DNA of 64,000 nt from Mercurialis annua (GCF_937616625.2 NC_065576.1:13518501-13582500), one strand, 5' to 3'; shown: positions 1-11,934, numbered from the stretch's first letter. Notes: generated by a model not told the origin, from the letters alone. A program made the numbers and translations.

Positions 1-960
1 GGGAGATCCAACTTTTTGAGCATAGTTCGAGCCATTTCCACTAAAGTGCGGGTTTTCCTTTCAACAATTTGATTTTGTTGTGGAGTTCTAAGGGGATGAA
101 AAATACCATTTTCATCATAAAAACTTTTTAAAAACTCATTTTGAAATTCATTTCCATTATCACTTTGAATGTTAGAAATGCACAAATCGTTCTCTTTTTG
201 AATACGTTTTGCAAGAATTTTGAAAGCATTAAAAGCATCATTCTTATGAGCCAAGAAACTAACTCAAGTGAATCTAGAGTAATCATCATCAATCACATAT
301 GGATAATGCATGTCACGCAAACTAGCAACTCTATTGTGTCCAAATAAGTCCATGTGAAGCAATTGCAATGGTCTAAATATTGAAACCATATTTTTCAATT
401 TAAAAGAGGACCTGTATTATTATCCCATTTTGCAAGGTCCACACACTTTGTCCTTGATAAATTATAGCTTAGGAAAACCATTAACCAGTTCATCCTTTCT
501 TAACTCACTTAAGAGATCTAAACTAGCTTAACTAAATCTACAGTGCCAAAACCAAGATTCATCATTAAGTGACATCAAACAGTTAGCATCTTGGTTGTCA
601 AGTTTCTCCGAATCAATTATATACATATTATCCTTTTGATGTCCTTTAAACATTACCATGTCATCAATATCTTGGGTGGCATAACAACCTTTAGAATAAA
701 AAGTGACTTTGTAGCCATGGCCATATAATTGATTTACTCTCAAATGATTGTGTTTTAGTCCATTAACAAGCAACAAATTCTCAATATAAGGAGAGTTTGG
801 ATTACCTATCTTACCAACTCCAAGAATCTCTCCCTTTGCATTGTCTAAAAAAGTGACATTTTCTCTTTCTAGAAGAGAAACTCGTCATATGCCTGCAACA
901 ATCGCTATCGACATACCATTTGGTTTGAAGATTTGAGGTTTTGGATGGAACGTATAAGAG
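1..960 (-). pseudogene. Degenerate Ty1/copia pol fragment (integrase core back to GAG_pre-integrase)
   Basis: Read on the minus strand, the first ~130 bases encode a recognisable copia integrase stretch (PQQN-like motif followed by IVERKTRTLVEMARTML). Around 528-776 an open stretch encodes the GAG_pre-integrase neighbourhood (VNQLYGHGYKV, then CLMSLNDESWFWHCRFS). Stops and frameshifts break the frame throughout, for example after WFWHCRFS. RT and RNase H would lie beyond the left edge of the window. The gag of the same element is at 2101-4125, and the CACTA element at 1006-2097 separates the two halves. No product is expected. Lineage within copia was not determined. Confidence 0.85.
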
Positions 961-1005
961 ACAAACACAAGACTTAGGTATTCAAAGAACTGTGTGTCTT
1001 TGAAA

Positions 1006-2097
1006 TACTACTAGAAAACAGTCATTTTAGCGACGGATTTTTCCGTCGCTAAATAACCAAAATCCGTCGCTAAACACGTTTAGCGACGGATTTGCAACGG
1101 AAACAGCCCGTCCCTATATTTTTTGTCGCAACGCTTGATAACAACGGAAAAAAAATTAGCGACGGATTTTGGTCTCCATTTTAGCGACTGAATTCTAAAT
1201 CTGTCGCTAATTAGCGACGGATTTAGCGACGGATTTAAATCCGTCACTAATTTTAAAAAAATTGAAATTGTTTTTTAAAATTAAATCGTAAAATAAGTTT
1301 TTTATTTAATCATTCACCCCATCCGCGCCCTCCGTCACTCACCCACCCGCGTTAGATCACCCACCGGCACCCACCTGTCGAATTTTGCAAACTTCCCAGT
1401 AGGTCACTCATCCTTCCATTGCTCCCACTCAAGACTCTCTACCTTGTAGTTCTCCCGCGGATAACTCCACCTTGACCAACTTATATTCATGTTATATATA
1501 TATGTATATTATACTTAAATGTAACTCATATTCATGTTATATATCTATGTTATATATTATTTTCCCGCTGTTTAATAAGTAATTATTTTTTTAATAAATG
1601 ATTATTTTTTAATATATAATTATAATTTTTAATAAAAAATTTGTTTTAATAAATGATTTTTTTTAATAAATGATTATTTTTAATCCGTAATTAATTTTTT
1701 TAATAAATGATTTAATTTTAAAAAACAATTATTTTTTTAATAAATGATTATTTTTAATATATAATTATTATTTTTAATAAATAATTAATTTTTTAATAAA
1801 TAATTAATTTTTTAATAATTTTTTATAAAAATATTACTTCTAGCGACAGATGCAATAATCTGTCGCTAAAAGTAGTCATTTAGCGACGGATTGAAAATTC
1901 GTCGTTAAATGTATTACTTTTAGCGACGGATTATTGCATCCGTCGCTAAATGTGAAATAAAATTTGGCGTCATTCATCCCGCCAAATTTATTTAGGATTT
2001 AGCGACAGATTAAAATTTCGTCGCTAAATCTGATTTTAGCGATGGATTTCAAATCCGTCGCTAAAATCCGTAGTTAATCGACCGTTTTTAAGTAGTG
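1006..2097. mobile_element. Non-autonomous CACTA (En/Spm) element, TSD AAA
   Basis: The left end reads TACTACTAGAAAACAGTC and the right end, reverse complemented, CACTACTTAAAAACGGTC. These are CACTA termini with the first base mutated on the left. The 3-bp target duplication AAA is present at 1003-1005 and 2098-2100. Subterminal regions carry many direct and inverted copies of TTTAGCGACGGATTT, the expected transposase-binding repeat arrangement. The interior (about 1480-1850) is AT-rich with TAATAAATGATT-like repeats and has no coding capacity. It interrupts the degenerate copia element around it. Confidence 0.92.
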
Positions 2098-2100
2098 AAA

Positions 2101-4125
2101 GTTAGCATTAGAATAGTACGATAGGATCAATCTCAATAGGATTTTTCTCATATATCAATTGATATTATCGTGCCCGAATCTCATACAATGAGCATATTAA
2201 ATATTATGGGTCATATGAGCATACTTGGGAGGATATTTGACTATAGAAGTCACACAAGTGTTGGCGTTAGCACAAGAATGATCATACATGTAAGCATGTG
2301 CATTTAGCATGCAGATATAAATTAACATGTGTCTTTTGCATTTACATCTTAGTCCATTTGTGACTATATTGTGAGACATGATCATGTCTAGAGGATCTTG
2401 TACGCTTATTACTATTATGCCTATGAACCAAGGATGGTTTAGGATTGGGAGTTCAGACATGAGCTTTCTTTTACTCATTTGGTTGAACCACGCTGGGAGA
2501 AACTTTTATAGAAGAAGTTTGAGGCAAAAAGACCTTCACAAATATACTCATATTTGAACTTGAGGACCCTTGATTTAGCCAAATTAAAATTTTATGGTTG
2601 GGTTCCTTTGAGATAGAAGGATTGTATCAAAGTCTCCTTACCCTAATTAAATTTAGAGAAAAAGTTATTTAAATTAAAAACTCCACTCTTTAGCTTTTAA
2701 TTTTCCTTAAACAAGATATTAACACCTACATCTTCTTTTGAGATAGATTTCAAAAAAGACTTAAGTTCTTGAATTCTTTCTTTAACCTACCCCATGTCCA
2801 CTCAGTCTCATTTTTGGACTTCATGAGCATTAAGTAAAAGGAGGCATATCTGACATCTCAATTTTAGCTTTTGAAACTTTCTTTTTTATAAATATTCATC
2901 TTGGAAAAATAATCACTACAGTTTAAGGTGAGTTCATTAAGGCATTGTCATTCCTTTCATCAACATCATCATCAACGACAATATCATCAACAATAAAATT
3001 ACAAACAACAATATTATCAATAATATTCATATTAGGATTAACATGAACACTATCCCAGATAAAAGGGATAGAGTTGAACTTTGGCTATGATTCCTCCTTA
3101 AAGGACATGAAGCAAAGGTTTGCTCTTTCATAATATTGACTCTTATCTTTAAAATGGAAGTCACTTTCATCATTCTAAGTGGCAGTATATCCTTTGTTGT
3201 TGTCGTTTTGAGGAGGTCTCTTGGTAGTTATTCAAAGACCAGATTTGCCACATCCATAGCATGTCAGATCTTTTATTAGGACACTCGATTTCTCGAACAT
3301 AGAGTTCTCACCCTTGTCTCATATCGTGGCCTTTGCCCTTTTCTTTTTGTCTTGTTCTCTTTTATTTTCTTATAGAGCATCATTATCTCATCCTCTTCTT
3401 TTTCATCACTGTACTAATATTATTCATCATCTAATCTAACTGTAACAATTTTCGAGGCTTTCAAGGCAATTCCCTTGCCTTTCTCCTTTTGAGGCCCTTT
3501 GGTATATGTCATCTCATGAGTGAATAATTATCTGAGTAATTCATCGGTTCTCAAGCTCTTCATATCATGGAATTCTTCAATAGCCGTCACTTTGATTTGA
3601 CACTCCATAAGAGATAGAGATCAAAGAATCTTACCATTAACATTTGCAAGATTATAATGTTTTCCGAACTTTTTAATATTAACCATGATAGCAAGGAGGT
3701 GGTTTGTAATCTCCGAGACACTTTCATTTGACTTATATTCTTGAAGAGTTCACACTCACAATGAGCATTTGAACCTTTTTGGCTTTAACTTGCACCGTAC
3801 CTTCATGATAGTTCTTCAATATCTTCCACATCTCCTTAGCACTAGAACAATGTTGAACTCTCTTTATTTTTTCTCTACCAAGTGAGAAGATGATAATACA
3901 AATAGCTTTGCAATTTTGAGTATTCTCATCTTTTTTTTCTCCCTTGTCCATTGGAACAGGCTGATTATTGTGAACCTTGGCAGGATGGGTCCAGCATTTA
4001 AGAACAACGTTTCACAAGTTGATACCTTTTATATTCAAGTAGTTTTCCATACGAAACTTCCAATTTAGATAATATGTTCCATCAAAGAAGGGACAAAAAG
4101 TGTGAGAAATGTTTTCGGTTGCCAT
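2101..4125 (-). pseudogene. Degenerate Ty1/copia gag
   Basis: The minus-strand ATG at 4123-4125 starts MATENISHTF with the gag-typical DGTYYLNWKFRMENYL, broken by a stop soon after. Residues around 3733-3951 (AKEMWKILKNYHEGT) match the UBN2-type gag core of plant copia elements. A zinc-knuckle remnant (CYGCGKSG) lies near 3240-3265. Lower coordinates hold a coiled-coil-like, stop-riddled stretch. An intact gag would be one open frame, and here every segment is interrupted. It continues into the pol fragment below 960. Confidence 0.85.
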
Positions 4126-4170
4126 TTGGATTGTTTAACTTGGCAATTAAAAACTAGAATGAACAACTAA

Positions 4171-4182
4171 ACTCTTATACCA
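4171..4182 (-). promoter_or_regulatory. Primer-binding site of the degenerate copia
   Basis: Reverse complement reads TGGTATAAGAGT, a two-mismatch version of TGGTATCAGAGC, the initiator-Met-tRNA site used by copia elements. It lies 46 bp upstream of the gag ATG on the minus strand, just inside the putative LTR boundary. Confidence 0.75.
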
Positions 4183-4184
4183 AT

Positions 4185-5060
4185 TGAAATTCCAAATGTG
4201 ATCTAAGGAAAAGGGGATATAGGTTGTTTAGAAAATAAAATATTTAGATGAAGAGTTAGGGTTTGATGAAATTTGGCATAGAATTTTCAGAGTGGTTTAG
4301 TTTAGAATTAAACATACATCCACTACTTAATAAAAGATTGAGATTGTAAATTCAATAAGTTTGAACAAGTTACAAGAATAGTGTTTTAAGTTTGACACTC
4401 AATTATGGAGCTTTTAAAAAAGCTAAACTTCTAACTTAAAAAGACTTGGTTTTTTAAGGATAATTAAAAATCTACAATGTGAAATCAAAAAATGATTCAC
4501 CTAATAAAACAATAAGCAATCATGTAAACAATGCAATGTTGAGAGAATTTTGAGAGTTCTTGAATGTTGTAAAATTATTTTTAAGCTCCCATTGGCGCGA
4601 GGGTGAAATAATTTTGTTATAGCACTTTTTTTTTTTTTATTAAATGTGTTGCAGGACGCAATGCACGATCGTTTAAACAATATTCATTCTTATTTAACTC
4701 TAACGATCGTTATAATTTGGATTTTGCTTTTTAAACAATCATTTAAGAAAGTAAACAATCGTTTTAAGATTTCCTTAAACGATCGTTTGCTCGATCTTAA
4801 ACGATCGTTTAAAGATCGTTTATAGGGTCATTTTGCACCCGGACTTGAATCCGATAGATTGATCATTTACAACTTGTACGATCGTTTAAGCCCGTAAAAC
4901 TGGTTTATCCTCGTTTGGACACTTGTTTGACCTTTCTTTAACTTCCACTTTCAATGTTGCCATTCAAACATGTTAAAGAATAGTTTAAGCTTATAAATGA
5001 TCGTTTAAACAACTTTTTGCCACGAAATGATTTTCTATATAAATAAATTCAAAGACATTA
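4185..5060 (-). repeat. Putative 5' LTR of the degenerate copia, with palindromic ACGATCGT repeats
   Basis: The sequence next to the primer-binding site, upstream on the minus strand, should be the 5' LTR. Its inner edge ends TTTCA (rc of 4185-4189). The outer edge is not certain. Between 4660 and 5010 it holds five copies of the self-complementary core ACGATCGTT (4665, 4703, 4779, 4801, 4878) plus degenerate ones. No gene is visible. Confidence 0.45.
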
Positions 5061-5842
5061 AACACAATAAAATGTCAATTTATTGTTTATATCAAGATTA
5101 GGTATATAAAGAGACATGGTATAGTAGTAGCTTTAATTTTCTGTAAATTCTAGCTCAATTATTTGTTGCTACACTTGAAATTCTTGTAGTCGTATTTTCA
5201 TTAATAAAATAAAATTTATCTTTATTTTTTGTCTAAAAAATCTCTACCCTTGTTGACCCCTAGTCCAATGATAAAGGAAATGTTTTTATCTTATTAAAGT
5301 TACTTGCAATTAACAATAGTAGGATTGATTGCTCCTTTTCTATATTTAATAAATAAACATTCTTCTTTGGCCTACCAGCTGGTTTGATAGTGCTTTTCCT
5401 TCTTGCTATCCTTTTGACTCTCTCACTTTCTTTCTTTTTTCATTATAGAGTTGGCTACATTTTAAACAAATATTACTTGGTGGGATGTATATAATTACAA
5501 AATGTTATAAAATATTAAGGGGCCGTTTGGTTCGCCACAAAAAGGGGAATGAGAATGAGAATAGGAATGTTTCCCATTTTTTGTGTTTGTTTCGTCAAAT
5601 TGTACTAGGAGTAAAAAATATAATTTAACTATTGGAATATGCATTAAGAGTTTATATATTAATGATAAAGTACGGAGAATATGAAGTAAATTAAAATTTG
5701 AAAGTGTGTACAAATTTACATTCTACGCTTTCTTGTGAATTTGTAGGCATTAATTATCCTAAAGAAAAGGCCTATTTGTGCCATTTCTTAAAGTCTAAGC
5801 TGAACTTAAACTAATATATTGAAGAAGAAAAAACTAACATAC

Positions 5843-6505
5843 TTAGCTCCTATAATTGCGCACCAATCCTTCAGGTTCTAATGCTGCAATATTTACTCTA
5901 ATTTCTTGTACTACAGGTTCTGCTGGACTGCAACCAACAATCTTTTGACAAGTTTCAATTAGGCTGTGCCTACAAGTCGGGCAAGACGAGTGTGAGCCGA
6001 GCCATTTATCAATGCATTTCACATGAAATCCATGGTTGCACTTAGGAAGTAGCCGAACGCGCTCACCAACTGTAAACTCCGCGAGACAAATCACACACTC
6101 TGTGTCTAATCCAGGCAGGTTCAAGTCCCGTGAGTAGTTTACGGTCGGGAAAGTCCTTAACGCCTTTCGTTTGACGCCTTTATTGGCTAATCGAGCTATG
6201 GAAGCTGTATCAGAAGTCTGTGAAGCTACTAAATTCGAGCATCTTAATGCACACCTAATGATGGAATTAATCCCCAGTGAGCATATTAGTGCACATAGAA
6301 GCACTGACAGGACCATCACGACATTTGCGTCGAAACTGTTTTTTACGGTGTAAGTTTCTGATGCGACGGTCTGGCTATGTCCAGGAGCTGCGGCTGCTGC
6401 TGCAGTCGCTGAGGCGTAAACTGGAGTATTTAGTAGCAATCTTCTAGAATAGAAGTCACCTAGTTCTTGAAATAGTTGGGCTGTTGTAGTTGTAGAATCT
6501 GACAT
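5843..6505 (-). CDS. ATL-family RING-H2 finger E3 ubiquitin ligase, copy 1
   Basis: This is a 220-aa membrane-anchored RING-H2 protein of the ATL (Arabidopsis Toxicos en Levadura) family, expected to transfer ubiquitin from an E2 to target proteins at a membrane. Residues 59-82 form one hydrophobic segment. PGLD at 131-134 is the ATL GLD motif. The RING-H2 ligands are C137, C140, C156, H158, H161, C164, C175 and C178, with the ATL-specific Pro two residues before the third Cys (P154-K-C156). An upstream in-frame ATG would add five residues (to 6520). I chose the inner ATG because all four paralogues begin MS(T/D)ST there and their leaders align. A polyalanine run (residues 35-40) is private to this copy. 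The gene is intronless, as is usual for ATLs. The substrate is unknown. Family call is firm; the exact Arabidopsis orthologue (perhaps the ATL72-80 clade) is inference. Confidence 0.93.
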   Translation of the reverse strand: MSDSTTTTAQLFQELGDFYSRRLLLNTPVYASATAAAAAAPGHSQTVASETYTVKNSFDANVVMVLSVLLCALICSLGINSIIRCALRCSNLVASQTSDTASIARLANKGVKRKALRTFPTVNYSRDLNLPGLDTECVICLAEFTVGERVRLLPKCNHGFHVKCIDKWLGSHSSCPTCRHSLIETCQKIVGCSPAEPVVQEIRVNIAALEPEGLVRNYRS

Positions 6506-6591
6506 TTTGAGAGGTAACAAAGTAATGTTTACAATAAGATTAGAGATTTAAATAGTTATGCAACTGCTTGGAAGTGTTTCCTTGTTGATGC

Positions 6592-6603
6592 TATATATAT
6601 ATA
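6592..6603 (-). promoter_or_regulatory. TATA box of ATL copy 1
   Basis: CTATATATATATAG lies about 87 bp upstream of the chosen start codon. All four copies have an equivalent TATATATA at 62-87 bp, preceded on the coding strand by related sequence, so this is a conserved core promoter. Confidence 0.65.
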
Positions 6604-6605
6604 GG

Positions 6606-7095
6606 CTTTATATGTATATAATATATGCAATTATTTGTATAAGAAAAATATTACTGAGAATATTTTAAGTGTTTAATTTGGGTTAGAACAAAGGAAATTA
6701 ATAATGTTTTGTGTATTTTAAATATGTGCAAATCTGTAACTATATGGATACTCCACTTAAAGCTTGTTTAGTTTAATGGACTTTCTAATCAATGTGGGAT
6801 CATGCATCCCACTTTCTTCTAATCAGACAATGCCATGTGGCAGGTAGTGCAGTTAGTGAAATTCTTTCAAAATGCTATCCAGGTCCCAGTAGCTGGGGAA
6901 GGTCTCATGAAATCCTTATCTGATGGTGGTGGACATGGAAAGTATGCTTTTAAGTTGATGAAAGTGGGCTTTATTAATAGTATATTAGAGAGTTTATGGA
7001 AAAAATGGATTTTAAAATTTCAGAAACCACACTAATATGTATGTATGTATTATAAACTGATATAGACCAGTTGAATCAGGCAATTATTTAAACAA
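6606..7095. other. ATL copy 1 upstream flank, no gene
   Basis: This is non-coding and AT-rich. It aligns with the upstream flanks of the other ATL copies, for example TTCAAAATGCTATCCAGGTC near 6864, 25169 and 29571. The short open frame at 6835-7035 is not preserved in the paralogues and is not called a gene. Confidence 0.6.
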
Positions 7096-7770
7096 GGTTA
7101 ATAGGCCGAAAAAATCTTGACCTTTGTTTGATTTTAAATTCCATCTCGACATTATAATTTTTTCAATTGCACCTTGAGACATTCAATTGAACTCTTTTAT
7201 TTGGCTAATATTCAAAATAGGTCCTTTATATTTATCAAAAAATCTAAATACTTTTTAAAGCTATAAATAATAAAAAAACCATCTTTTCAAAAAAACCATC
7301 TCCTCAGAAGCTCCTCGCCGGAGGAGCAGATGTTCCTCTTCCGAGGAGCTGTTGCTTCTCGGAAGAGGAGGGGATTTGACAGCAAAAAAAAATTCTGGTT
7401 TTTTCTGATGGTAGGTGATAAGCGGAGTTCGGTCGATTGGTCTGGTGATGATGGGTTCGATGAAAGCGGAGTGAGGTGTATTAAAAATTAATAATGAATT
7501 ATGATTAAGATTTTATTATGGATTTATTTGAAACTTTTTTAAGTTTAAGGATTTATGGAATTTTTTTCATATGAATAAAGTATGAAATGATCCTTCAATA
7601 TAATTGTTTTGTATATTTTAATCCTTATAATAATAAAATCATTTAATTTTTTTATCTCAGGGTGCAATTGAAAACGAAAAATGTGAAATAGGGTAAAATT
7701 GAAAAAATTGCAACGTCGGGGTGGAATTGAAAATTAAAAAAAAGGTCACAGTTTTTTCAGCCTATTAGCC
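7096..7770. mobile_element. Mutator-like TIR element (675 bp), 9-bp TSD TTTAAACAA
   Basis: The terminal inverted repeats begin GGTTAATAGGCCGAAAAA and GGCTAATAGGCTGAAAAA and extend imperfectly for about 100 bp. Perfect 9-bp target duplications TTTAAACAA occupy 7087-7095 and 7771-7779. The centre (7300-7375) is a GC-rich run of GGAGGAGC/GCTCCTC inverted motifs that can fold. There is no transposase. It is absent from the paralogous segments. Confidence 0.9.
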
Positions 7771-7779
7771 TTTAAACAA

Positions 7780-8599
7780 TACTATAGTATCAATTTGTTT
7801 TAAGAATAGCATGAAATAGAACATAATTATTCCGTAAACCATTTATATCAGGAAACACGACAAATCATAACAGATACACGTACAACTAGACACAATCACA
7901 ATCTAACCATGGGCATTTTATCAATCGGCAATTAATGTCCTCTTAGTATCTGTTAAAATTTACAGTATTATTATCCCGATGTTTATAACACAACATTTTT
8001 GTTAACAAGATATTCTATAGAGGCAAATGAAGAGCACATATCCTTATGCCTTTTCTTGTTGTTTGTCAAAGAGAAACAAACATATGTAATCTACCTTATT
8101 TATAGAAAATTGAGTAGAGAGATGTTTAGATACAAGACATCCATTTTAAAAGGACGCGTATTCCATAAATTTACAGAATATCAATTTCATAAAATTATTA
8201 TTTCATGAATTAATCTAAGGAATAAATATTCTATTCAAATTATTCCATTAGCTAAACATTGCCAAAATTTTATGAATAAACTCTTTTAGTTTAGCTCATG
8301 TTTATGATGTCTTTCTTATTAATTTCTTCTTGTTATGTAATAATACATTGATAGTTATCAACAAAGATTAACATTTACTAATATGATCTTCTCAAGATCC
8401 AAAATGGCTTTTCCCATGCAAGTAGGCTAATTGCAATCTAATCAACTGTCCTATAAATTATCTTGTTGTTGTGGCTCTAATTTAAAGCAATATTCTCACT
8501 TAGATCTTCCATATGATCATTATTAATTTATATCATTCTCAACATGGTACTGCATTGAAATTTTGAAAAGATTGTCATAGTTTAATTGAAGTGTTTGTA
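7780..8599. other. Segment 1 flank, no gene
   Basis: This is AT-rich non-coding sequence, paralogous from about 8280 onward to 25880-26170 and 31690-32000. Small open frames here (for example 7999-8208) are not conserved between the segment copies. Confidence 0.6.
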
Positions 8600-9592
8600 C
8601 ACTACCACATAAGTCATTTTCAGCAACACTAGCGTAGCAACACATTCAATACTGTTGCAATAATATATATAAGGCAACAGAAAGGTTACAGTTAAAAACC
8701 GTTGCAAAAAAATTAACAAAATTTCAAAATTAACGACATAAGGCGACATATATGAAAAACTGCTGCATTAGTTTACGAAAATGCAACAGTTTGACTGAAG
8801 TTAGCAACACTTTTAAACTGTTGTCTTATCTTAAATACAAAAATACTTTGAATTTTTTTTTATTAGAAGGGGCAAATAAAATTATTATATTTTTTATTAG
8901 AAAAGCTCAAATTTTTATTATATTTTTCATAATTAAACAGTCATTACAATATATTGATAGATTAAGGACGAAAATTTTGAAGCCTATGATATTGTGGTCC
9001 TAAAATGATAATAATGAAAAAGCCCGAAGTAAAATAGGAAAACAATTTTTGTTCATTTCTTTTCAAGACTCCTTCGGTAATTAGGGTTTCACGAACCGTA
9101 TCTACAAATTAAAACCACACAACATCATTCAATTAGTTAGGTCTGATTTAGCTCGAAATTCAAACAAATTGCGATCCAGTCTGAATCGGCAGCAGCGACG
9201 ACCAGCAATCCAGACTGAATCGGCGGCAGCGACGACCAGCGAGCTGCGATCCACACTGAATCGGCGGCAGCGAGGATGTCCTCTATATCATCAACTTGAT
9301 TGATCATCGATTTTAGTTTCAGATAACAAAAAAGGTATTAATCAATTAATCATTTCGTCTCTGTTATCATGTATTTTACTTGTTCTTTTCGAATTTGTAT
9401 TCTGAACTAACTCATTAAAAATCATGTTTAATTAGCTTGATCATGTTTGTAATTTGATACAAAGTTGCAATTAGTTGTTTTTCTTGATTATGATGCATGT
9501 AGCTATTTAGTTATAGATATTTTTTGAGCTTATTAGATCTGTTTTCTGTTGAACTTATGCCTAAAGCTAATTGTTGTGTTGTGTTTTTTTTA

Positions 9593-9840
9593 GATGACTC
9601 TAGCTATTGCAATTGAAGATGTGAGAAGGGAGGTTAAGATATTAAGAGCGTTAACTGGACACAACAATTTGGTACAGTTTTATGATGCATATGAAGATCA
9701 TGATAATCTGTACATAGTTATGGAGTAAGTTTTACAGTTTATGAATTGCGCGCATTGGATACCGATATTACTTGGTAAGCTTTTATGATAAGTTGTTTGA
9801 TTGTGCAGGTTATGTGAAGGAGAAATTATAACAGACAGTG
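9593..9840 (+). pseudogene. Captured CDPK-related kinase (CRK-like) fragment, two partial exons
   Basis: After a TTTTTTTAG acceptor, 9593-9724 encodes [16 protein letters not shown], then [13 protein letters not shown] and LYIVME. This is the N-lobe helix-C to hinge region of plant CDPK-related and CDPK kinases. A GTAAGT donor begins at 9725. A TGTGCAG acceptor ends at 9808, and the next exon resumes in the correct phase with LCEGE (hinge). After that the reading degenerates. The preserved intron and phase mean the fragment was copied as DNA, not from mRNA. It lacks the catalytic loop, DFG motif and EF hands, so it encodes no kinase. It lies inside the CACTA element at 8600-12528. Confidence 0.88.
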
Positions 9841-10640
9841 AAGGATTATTTGAAGTTTAGGAAAATCTAAACATATTCCACCAAAGTTTAAACCTAGGTG
9901 ATTTCTTGATGCATTGGTGAGTATGACTGTGAAAGACGTCATAGATCGAGATAGCTGACACACTTATGTTCTGAAAATGAAACATAGACTTGTGTTTGCA
10001 GTCTGTTCGATTTTACTATAATTTACCTGCCTTTGCTTCATGTTTTCTCATGTGATTTGCAATGGAATTAATTACTTATACATCTCTATCTTTTCCATTC
10101 TTTTCAGTCATGCAATTTATATCTACCTCGCCTTTGTATTTGGAGTTGCAGATCACTGGTAAGCAGACTTGCTAATTCGTTGCTGTTAGTTTTGCTGTAA
10201 TGTCTTGAGTAGTTGACAATAATACATGTATACATGCACATCTAGTTGCAACGTTATTGTTTTGGATAAGAAATTTTAAACTAATGCTCATCTCGGGCAT
10301 TTAATTTTTGACAACTTTCCTCTGATTTTAGGTATCGAAGTGATCTTCAACCACATTGGAACGCATTGAAATGAAGCACTGTTTACAAATACAAACTGAT
10401 TGCAGGCCTCCATTTTCACATCAGAAACAATATAAGGCCTAGTAAGTAAAAACCAACTTAATCAGGAAAGCCCAAAGATAAATTGTCGTTTTTGGAATTT
10501 TGAGTCGTTTGTTTATGATTTGAAGAAATCGTAGGAGCTTCGCCCCCAAAACTCAAATTCGATTTCTATAATCAAAAAGTTAAAGACACAAAACCCAGAA
10601 CCCCAGTTCACTCTTCATTACTTACTCTAATTAAAGGAAA

Positions 10641-10917
10641 ATGGTGGTAAAGATTAGATTATCTCGATTCGGATGCAAAAACAAGCCGTTTTATAGAGTA
10701 ATGGCAGCTGGTAGTAGCAGATCTCCCAGAGATGGCAAAAACCTGGAGGTTCTTGGTTATTATAATCCGTTGCCAGGTGAAATTAATCTTCAAGCTTTTA
10801 ATTTTTTAGAAATGGATACAATTTGTTTTTTGTTATTGTTCCCTAATTAATTTCTTAATCAAATTATTCAGGTCAAGATGGAGGCAAAAGAATGGGTATT
10901 AATTTCGACAGAGTCAA
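10641..10917 (+). pseudogene. Captured 5' part of a bS16 (mitochondrial-type S16) ribosomal protein gene
   Basis: Exon 1 (10641-10776) starts [20 protein letters not shown] and ends at the start of PLPG. The GTGAAATT donor at 10777 and the TTATTCAG acceptor ending 10871 bracket a 95-bp intron. Exon 2 (10872-10917) gives GQDGGKRMGINFDRVK and ends at a GTAAGAAA donor. This is the conserved N-terminal half of bacterial-type S16 as found in plant nuclear genes for organellar ribosomes. The C-terminal half is missing, so it is not a functional copy. Sequence at about 10500-10640 looks like the original 5' UTR and promoter. It is captured within the CACTA element in plus orientation. Confidence 0.9.
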
Positions 10918-11745
10918 GTAAGAAATTTATAATGTTATAACTGCTCCTTTTTTTTCTAGGGCTTATTGTGTTTTCATTTTTTTATTTCTATGATGGTTTC
11001 ATATTTATAATTAAATGAATGTATCAAATAGATTATAGATTTCATCGAAAATATATCATAATTTGGTATATTTTCCTAAAAGAACAGTATATAGTTTTAG
11101 TTCAGAGTAGGAACGGTTAAGAACGATGAATAATTAGGGTGAAAAGCAAAGGGGGGAACTAGGAAGAACGGAGAGAAGCTCGTGAAGTAGTTTCAGATTA
11201 TCTTCGTTGCTACAGAAGAATTTTGCCTGCAAAGTGAGGAGATAATAACCGGTAGAACTAATAATTTAAGGTTGGCTGTAGGATGAGAAGATTTAAGTTA
11301 TCAGGATGATCATAAAGATATGGTAACTTACATACGTATCATATTTATTTTTAGTTTCGTAGTGGTACATAGTTCCTTCGGAAAGAAAAAAATGAGTTTA
11401 ATTTATATGAATCCTACTCCGGCGCCTGTGGATGCTTTTTAGACATTTGATGGCACTTTAGAATTACAAAAGTTTATGATTTGGGCGACTTTGTGGGTCA
11501 TTTGCTGTTTGTTTAATTTGAGATCTAGCTAATCTTATATTTATTTGTGGCAACTATCAACGTGATTGTATGATGATGAGTTCCCATGTTAAGTAAGATT
11601 GTAACTTAATTTCTCGTCTATAGCTCTATTTTTGCAATTAGAAATTGTTGCTACTCTACTTTTGTTGAATTTTGTGTTATATCTAATTAGTGGTTTATCA
11701 ATTCTTATCGTTCTTCATACTAATTTCTGGTGCACTCCAAATTAC

Positions 11746-11900
11746 AGGAGCTCCAAAACAGTGGAAGTGTGTGATGCTTTTTCCACTATTATAGGTGAGA
11801 GGCCTCCTGGTCGTGCACTTCTTTATAGAAGAGGGTCACGAGAAGCAATTTGAAGAACAAAGAAGGAAGCAGTTCTTCAATAATTTTGATGGAATATTTT
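11746..11900 (+). pseudogene. Third exon-like frame in the CACTA element, source gene not recognised
   Basis: Directly after an ATTACAG acceptor-like sequence, an open stretch reads SSKTVEVCDAFSTIIGERPP then GRALLYRRG. A frameshift later it would continue KQFEEQRRKQFF. The composition and acceptor suggest another captured exon. I do not recognise the source. It could instead be chance. Confidence 0.4.
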
Positions 11901-11934
11901 CCGTTTTCTAATTTTGGTGAATATTTTTTGTTTG

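Noticed and set aside
6171..6353. Open frames antisense to the ATL genes (also 24082-24264, 28876-29088, 46654-46908)
   Set aside because: They are mirror frames of a conserved coding strand, recur only because the gene is duplicated, and have no domain or own promoter.
8752..9003. 83-codon frame near the left end of the Pack-CACTA
   Set aside because: Translation of subterminal repeats and AT-rich sequence, with no family match.
10641..10850. Possible functional S16 ribosomal protein gene
   Set aside because: The frame reads through the exon 1 donor. Only two exons are present, inside a CACTA element, and the C-terminal half is missing.
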